A stretch of 44,687 nucleotides of DNA, from assembly GCA_029265875.1 (NCBI GenBank), contig JAJUGS010000002.1, positions 1 to 44,687 of the forward strand. The letters are read 5' to 3'. The notes under the pieces are model-generated. The model was not told the origin of the DNA. It was given only the letters and a program-made list of their open reading frames with translations, and did not search any database. Shown here piece by piece: positions 39,466 to 44,687 of this stretch (positions within the stretch are counted from its first letter, which is position 1; each line of letters starts with the position of its first letter). The stretch is from Prolixibacteraceae bacterium. Lineage in GTDB: Bacteria > Bacteroidota > Bacteroidia > Bacteroidales > Prolixibacteraceae. The translations under genes and the position numbers were made by a program.

Positions 39466-42024
39466 ATGGCAATTAGCGAAGTATCTGAAAAGGTTGCAAC
39501 AGGCAGGAAAATCTATTCACAGGAAGAAGCAGTGAAAGCTTCACTCAAGTATTTTAACGGCGACGACCTGGCCGCACGCGTTTGGGTAAACAAGTATGCG
39601 CTGAAAGATTCGTTCGGGAATATTTTTGAAGTAAGTCCCGATGATATGCACCGGAGATTAGCCAAAGAAATTGCCCGGATTGAAAACCGGTATCCGAACC
39701 CGCTGACTGAGGAAGAAATTTATAACGTTCTGAAAGATTTTAAATACATCGTACCACAAGGCGGGCCGATGACAGGTATTGGCAACGATTACCAGATCGC
39801 TTCGCTGTCGAACTGTTTTGTGGTGGGCAACGATGGAAATTCCGATTCGTACGGCGGGATTATGAAAATTGACCAGGAACAGGTTCAACTGATGAAACGC
39901 CGTGGTGGGGTGGGGCACGATTTGTCGCATATCCGCCCGAAAGGCTCGCCGGTGAAAAACTCAGCACTCACTTCAACCGGTATTGTCCCGTTCATGGAGC
40001 GTTACTCCAACTCAACACGCGAAGTGGCACAGGATGGAAGACGCGGTGCGCTGATGCTTTCAGTTTCGATAAAACACCCCGATTCAGAGAATTTTATTGA
40101 TGCCAAACTCGAACAGGGAAAAGTTACAGGCGCCAATGTTTCGGTAAAACTGCAGGACGATTTTATGCAGGCTGTTGAAGCAGGAGCACCCTACATTCAG
40201 CAATATCCGATCGACTCGAAAAACCCCGTTTATACCAAGGAAATCAACGCCACCGACCTTTGGAAAAAAATAGTGTACAACGCCTGGAAATCGGCCGAAC
40301 CGGGAATTCTATTCTGGGACACCATTATCAAAGAATCCATTCCGGATTGTTATGCCGATTTGGGTTACCGCACGGTTTCGACCAACCCGTGTGGCGAAAT
40401 TCCACTGTGCCCATACGACAGTTGCCGGTTGCTGGCCATTAACCTGTATTCGTATGTCGAAAATCCGTTTACTAAAAAGGCAAAATTCAACTTCGATCTG
40501 TTCAAAGAACACATTCATTATGCACAACGCATCATGGATGATATCATCGATCTCGAACTGGAGAAAATTGATGCCATTCTTGATAAAATAAATGCCGACC
40601 CGGAAGACGAAAACATCAAATATGTTGAAAAGAAACTGTGGGAAAATATAAAACGCAAAGCCTACGAAGGCCGTCGTACCGGTATCGGTATCACTGCCGA
40701 AGGTGATATGTTAGCGGCAATGGGTTTGCGTTATGGGAGCGAAGATGCCACCGATTTTTCGGAGGAAATTCACAAAACCACGGCTTTGGAGGCTTACCGT
40801 TCATCGGTGTACTTGGCAAAAGACCGCGGCCCGTTCAAAATTTACGATGCCGAAAGGGAAAAAAACAACCCGATGATCAACCGCATCAAAAATGCCGATC
40901 CGGAATTGTATGAAAAAATGACCAAATACGGGCGCAGAAATATTGCTCTTCTAACGATTGCACCTACCGGGACCACCAGTTTGATGACACAAACCACTTC
41001 GGGTATCGAACCCGTGTTTTTGCCGGTTTACAAACGCCGCAGAAAAGTGAACCCGGGCGATAAGGATGTTCGGATTGATTTTACCGATGAAAACGGCGAC
41101 AGTTGGGAGGAATACATCGTTTTCCACCACAAATTCAAAACCTGGATGGAAGTTAATGGGTATGATACGAAACGTGATTATTCACAGGAAGAACTGAATG
41201 AACTTGTTGCCAAATCTCCCTATTACAAAGCCACTTCGAATGATGTTGACTGGCTGGCAAAGGTGCGGATGCAGGGACGGATACAAAAATGGGTTGACCA
41301 CTCAATCAGTGTTACCATTAACCTTCCATCGGATGTTAAAGAAGAACTGGTGGGTGAATTATACATGGAAGCCTGGAAAAGCGGTTGCAAAGGTGTTACT
41401 GTTTACCGCGATGGTTCACGCTCGGGTGTGCTGATTTCGAATGATGAATCAAAAGATAAAAGAAAAGTGGGCGGATTCCCTGTAAAACGCCCGGAAAAAC
41501 TGGAAGCTGACGTGGTTCGTTTTCAGAATAACAAAGACAAATGGATTGCTTTCGTAGGACTGATTGACGGAAGACCTTACGAAATTTTTACCGGGTTAAG
41601 CGACGATGAAGATGGAATTCTGTTACCACGCTCTATTTCAAAAGGATATATCATTAAAAACTGGGACGACGAAGAAAATTCACGGTACGATTTCCAGTAT
41701 ATCAACTCGAGAGGTTATAAAACCACTATCGAAGGGCTGTCGCATAAATTCAACCCGGTTTACTGGAACTATGCAAAACTGATTTCGGGTACTTTGCGCC
41801 ACGGGATGCCAATTCACAAAGTGGTGGAACTGGTTACCAGCCTTCAGCTCGACAACGAAACCATTAACTCATGGAAAGCCGGTGTGGCAAGGGCGCTGAA
41901 AAAATACATCCCCGACGGGACTTTGGCCGAAGGTGCACTCTGCGGCGAATGCGGATCACACGAGGTGATTTACCAGGAAGGCTGCCTCACCTGTATTTCA
42001 TGCGGCTCCTCAAAATGCGGATGA
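39466..42024 (+). CDS. nrdJ: Adenosylcobalamin-dependent (class II) ribonucleoside-diphosphate reductase
   Basis: Start at MAISEVSEK; LSNCFVVGNDGNSDSYGGI, RRGGVGHDLSHIRPKGSPV, STNPCGEIPLCPYDSCRL, APTGTTSLMTQTTSGIEP; C-terminal CGECGSHEVIYQEGCLTCISCGSSKCG. Confidence 0.94.
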   Translation: MAISEVSEKVATGRKIYSQEEAVKASLKYFNGDDLAARVWVNKYALKDSFGNIFEVSPDDMHRRLAKEIARIENRYPNPLTEEEIYNVLKDFKYIVPQGGPMTGIGNDYQIASLSNCFVVGNDGNSDSYGGIMKIDQEQVQLMKRRGGVGHDLSHIRPKGSPVKNSALTSTGIVPFMERYSNSTREVAQDGRRGALMLSVSIKHPDSENFIDAKLEQGKVTGANVSVKLQDDFMQAVEAGAPYIQQYPIDSKNPVYTKEINATDLWKKIVYNAWKSAEPGILFWDTIIKESIPDCYADLGYRTVSTNPCGEIPLCPYDSCRLLAINLYSYVENPFTKKAKFNFDLFKEHIHYAQRIMDDIIDLELEKIDAILDKINADPEDENIKYVEKKLWENIKRKAYEGRRTGIGITAEGDMLAAMGLRYGSEDATDFSEEIHKTTALEAYRSSVYLAKDRGPFKIYDAEREKNNPMINRIKNADPELYEKMTKYGRRNIALLTIAPTGTTSLMTQTTSGIEPVFLPVYKRRRKVNPGDKDVRIDFTDENGDSWEEYIVFHHKFKTWMEVNGYDTKRDYSQEELNELVAKSPYYKATSNDVDWLAKVRMQGRIQKWVDHSISVTINLPSDVKEELVGELYMEAWKSGCKGVTVYRDGSRSGVLISNDESKDKRKVGGFPVKRPEKLEADVVRFQNNKDKWIAFVGLIDGRPYEIFTGLSDDEDGILLPRSISKGYIIKNWDDEENSRYDFQYINSRGYKTTIEGLSHKFNPVYWNYAKLISGTLRHGMPIHKVVELVTSLQLDNETINSWKAGVARALKKYIPDGTLAEGALCGECGSHEVIYQEGCLTCISCGSSKCG

Positions 42025-42044
42025 TTCGTAATTTTGATATGATC

Positions 42045-42094
42045 AAAAGTGAAAACCTTCAGGATTTTAAAATCACTGAAGGTTTTCACTTTTT
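42045..42094 (+). terminator. Strong (possibly bidirectional) intrinsic terminator after nrdJ
   Basis: AAAAGTGAAAACCTTCAG ... CTGAAGGTTTTCACTTTT: 18-bp perfect stem with T tract. Confidence 0.92.
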
Positions 42095-42414
42095 AAGCCC
42101 TCTGTGAGTTGGAAGGAAATGACATCAGGATTTCTTTGCCTGCAATATTGCCTTCCGGTAATCGTTTGTAAGAATGACAGGGCAGTTTGTAGCTTGTTGT
42201 TTTTTAATTTCTTTATTTTGCAGGGAATAGTGAAAATTTTGACGTTTTAATAAAGTGGGATCCGTTAAATTGATCCCGGATTTTAAAAACGCCAGATGAT
42301 GGATTACTTTTCAGATTTGTTAAAAGGTGCCATAGCAAAGTAGCCTGATATTACAGACAAGAATCCTGAGACAATAAGCAATGTATATAAATAAATTTCT
42401 ACAAAATAAATAAA

Positions 42415-42912
42415 ATGAACCGGATAGCTATTTTCCCGGGGTCTTTCGATCCTTTTCATATCGGTCACGAATCAATCGTGAGACGCGCCCTTTCGCTTTT
42501 CGATAAAATTATCATCATGATTGGTTTTAATGCCAACAAAAAATCGTTTTTCGAGGTGGAGTACAGGTTGAAATGGATCAGGGAAATATTTAACGGTATC
42601 GATAATATCGAAATTAAAGTTCACGAAGGATTAACGGTTGATTTTTGCAAGGAAGTGAATGCAAACTATATTTTACGTGGCATCCGCACCTCTGCCGATT
42701 TTGAGTTTGAACGTGCCATTGCACAGATGAACAAAAAGATGCATCCCGAAATTGAGACCGTTTTTCTTTTAACACTTCCGGAACACACCCCGATTAATGC
42801 CACCATCATCCGCGACATCGTATTTCATGGCGGCGATGCCCGTCAGTTTTTGCCCAAAGGTTTTAACATGGATGAATTCAAAGAGCAGGTTCTCAAAAAA
42901 AGCCGTCAATAA
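42415..42912 (+). CDS. coaD: Pantetheine-phosphate adenylyltransferase
   Basis: IAIFPGSFDPFHIGHESIVRRAL; YILRGIRTSADFEFERAIAQMNK; length 165 aa. Confidence 0.96.
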   Translation: MNRIAIFPGSFDPFHIGHESIVRRALSLFDKIIIMIGFNANKKSFFEVEYRLKWIREIFNGIDNIEIKVHEGLTVDFCKEVNANYILRGIRTSADFEFERAIAQMNKKMHPEIETVFLLTLPEHTPINATIIRDIVFHGGDARQFLPKGFNMDEFKEQVLKKSRQ

Positions 42913-44324
42913 TGTCACGATTCCTTTTTCTGTTTTTTGTGTTTCTCCTGCCGTTGCAGGCTTTTTCTGCGGTGACCATTCAATGTAATAACCCGAAGTA
43001 TGCGGCAAAAAAACTGGTTTTTTACAGCTATTCCGACCCGGTTTCGCACCAATCTGCTCCTGTTTTTACGCTTGAACCCGATGGCAATGGGAAAGCTTCA
43101 AAGTCGGTTGAAACTGCAACGGTGAAGTTTGTTTTTTGCGATTTCGGAATTTACAGGGGACTGCTTTTCCTCGAACCCGGACAAACCATCACGCTGAAAC
43201 TGCCACCCGTGCGTGAAAAAACTTTTGCCGATGAAAAAAATCCTTATTTCAAGCCGGTTACTTTCTGGTTCGAAACCGAAAACGCCCCGCAACTGAACAA
43301 CCAGGTTGCCCGGTTTACTGCACGGCTCAACCTCCTGACCGACCAGTATTTCGACCCGCTGTATTTCCGGCAGTCGAAACCCTATCTCGATTCGCTGAAA
43401 ACGGGAATCGACAAGGAGTTCGGTGCAGTTAAAAACGAACATTTTATGTTGAACAAACAGTTGGCCCTGAAACTGGTGGAAGTGGATGCTTTCAGACTGA
43501 AACCTGAAAATTATGCAAATATTTTCAACGAAATAAAACCTGTTTACTGGCAGTTTCCGGCTTTTACCGACCTGTTTGAAAAAGCATTCTCCGGATTGTT
43601 GAGTTTCGATGCCAAAACCGTGGGTGGCGACAACCTGAAAAAAGCGGTGAACCAGGGAAACCTGCAATTTTTAGCCGATCACCTGAAAAAGAAATACCAA
43701 GTCACCGGTGAAATGGCCGACCTGGCACTGCTGAAAATACTGCACGATGCCTGGTATTCGGGCGACTTTTCAAAAGCTTCCATCCAGCAAATGCTGAAAG
43801 CGACGCGGTTTACAGGACATCAGAACTCGGTGATCCGCGAAATGGCAAAAAACATTTCAGAGAAGATTTCGTTTTTGCTGACCGGCAGTGCTGCTCCCGC
43901 CATTTGCCTGAAAAACACGGATGGTGCGAAAACCTGCACCAACACCACCAAAGGAAAATACAAATACATTCTGTTTGCCGACACCGAAATGGCGGTGAGC
44001 CGCGAACACCTGAAATACCTGGCCACAGTGGAACAAAAGTTTCAGAAAAATCTCGAGATTTTCATTATTCTCCGGAAAACGGAACCGGCAGCGCTCAGGA
44101 AATTCTTTGCTGAAAACCAGGTTCCGGGGTTAAAGCTCATCGACGAAAACGGCGAATTCAGTGCGCTTTACAAAATCCGTTCGTATCCACAGTGTTTTCT
44201 TTTAGACGAAAATCATAAAGTAAAACTGTCCCCGGCCAAAGCACCGCTCGATGGCTTTGAGCAGCAATTTGGGACTTTATTGCAAAACGACCGGATTGAA
44301 AACCTGCGGAAACAGGGGAAATAA
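42912..44324 (+). CDS. Exported thioredoxin-like fold protein
   Basis: Signal peptide MSRFLFLFFVFLLPLQAFSA; C-terminal thioredoxin-like region (YKYILFADTEMA...IRSYPQCFLLDENHKV) without a CxxC; start overlaps the coaD stop (TAATG). Confidence 0.65.
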   Translation: MSRFLFLFFVFLLPLQAFSAVTIQCNNPKYAAKKLVFYSYSDPVSHQSAPVFTLEPDGNGKASKSVETATVKFVFCDFGIYRGLLFLEPGQTITLKLPPVREKTFADEKNPYFKPVTFWFETENAPQLNNQVARFTARLNLLTDQYFDPLYFRQSKPYLDSLKTGIDKEFGAVKNEHFMLNKQLALKLVEVDAFRLKPENYANIFNEIKPVYWQFPAFTDLFEKAFSGLLSFDAKTVGGDNLKKAVNQGNLQFLADHLKKKYQVTGEMADLALLKILHDAWYSGDFSKASIQQMLKATRFTGHQNSVIREMAKNISEKISFLLTGSAAPAICLKNTDGAKTCTNTTKGKYKYILFADTEMAVSREHLKYLATVEQKFQKNLEIFIILRKTEPAALRKFFAENQVPGLKLIDENGEFSALYKIRSYPQCFLLDENHKVKLSPAKAPLDGFEQQFGTLLQNDRIENLRKQGK

Positions 44325-44364
44325 TTCTATCTGCTTTTCAACCCCTCTGTTGGCAGCCATTTCG

Positions 44365-44687
44365 CTATTCGTTTTCTTCGTAGTAATACGAGTAATCAAT
44401 TCCTTTCATAAACATATCGCGGTCGTTTATTTTGGTGATGAGTGCTTTTTCAAGCAGGGTTTTCAGTACATCACTATTTGTCGGGCTCAGTTTCATGGCG
44501 TTCATGTATTCCTGTTTGCTGATGGTACTCCAGTCGACACATTTTCTGAGACGCTTTTTCAGTATCAAATCCAGCCAGATTCGCGCGCTTCTGCCATTGC
44601 CTTCCATAAATGGGTGTGCAATGTTCATTTCCACATATTTGTCTGCTATTTCGTCAAATGTGGTTTCGGGCATCGCATCGATTTGCT
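44365..44687 (-). CDS. Fic family protein, C-terminal part (5' end outside window)
   Basis: Fic motif HPFMEGNGRSARIW preceded by PETTFDEIADKYVEMNIA; reading frame stays open to the window edge. Confidence 0.92.
   Translation of the reverse strand, partial: QIDAMPETTFDEIADKYVEMNIAHPFMEGNGRSARIWLDLILKKRLRKCVDWSTISKQEYMNAMKLSPTNSDVLKTLLEKALITKINDRDMFMKGIDYSYYYEENE

Overview
The window is a chromosomal segment from a Bacteroidota bacterium, judged from TAnnTTTG-type promoters, a T9SS sorting domain and the protein families; the species is not determinable by eye. It carries: (i) a carbohydrate-degradation island: GH38 (5' truncated), GH78, two DUF1593 proteins flanking a T9SS-tailed GH5, GH97, a SGNH esterase, GH95, GH2 and a GH50/agarase-like enzyme, with no SusC/SusD pair visible; (ii) a ParDE toxin-antitoxin pair; (iii) a GNAT/RimK-like ATP-grasp fusion; (iv) a possible sugar-acid cluster with exported enolase-superfamily and RraA-like proteins plus a BASS symporter; (v) a TauE/SafE permease next to a cysteate/threonine synthase-like PLP enzyme; (vi) housekeeping genes (M3 peptidase, YbaK-type deacylase, WaaA, class II RNR, CoaD); (vii) a Fic gene truncated by the window end. 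The most unusual signal is that two divergent DUF4143 AAA+ ATPases are each preceded by a short repeat array with unrelated sequence but the same ~33-bp period (about 3 helical turns), ending in a Bacteroidota-type promoter. A third 33-bp-period repeat pair with no ATPase sits at 4882-4935. All family calls are from reading motifs in the translations; no database search was run.
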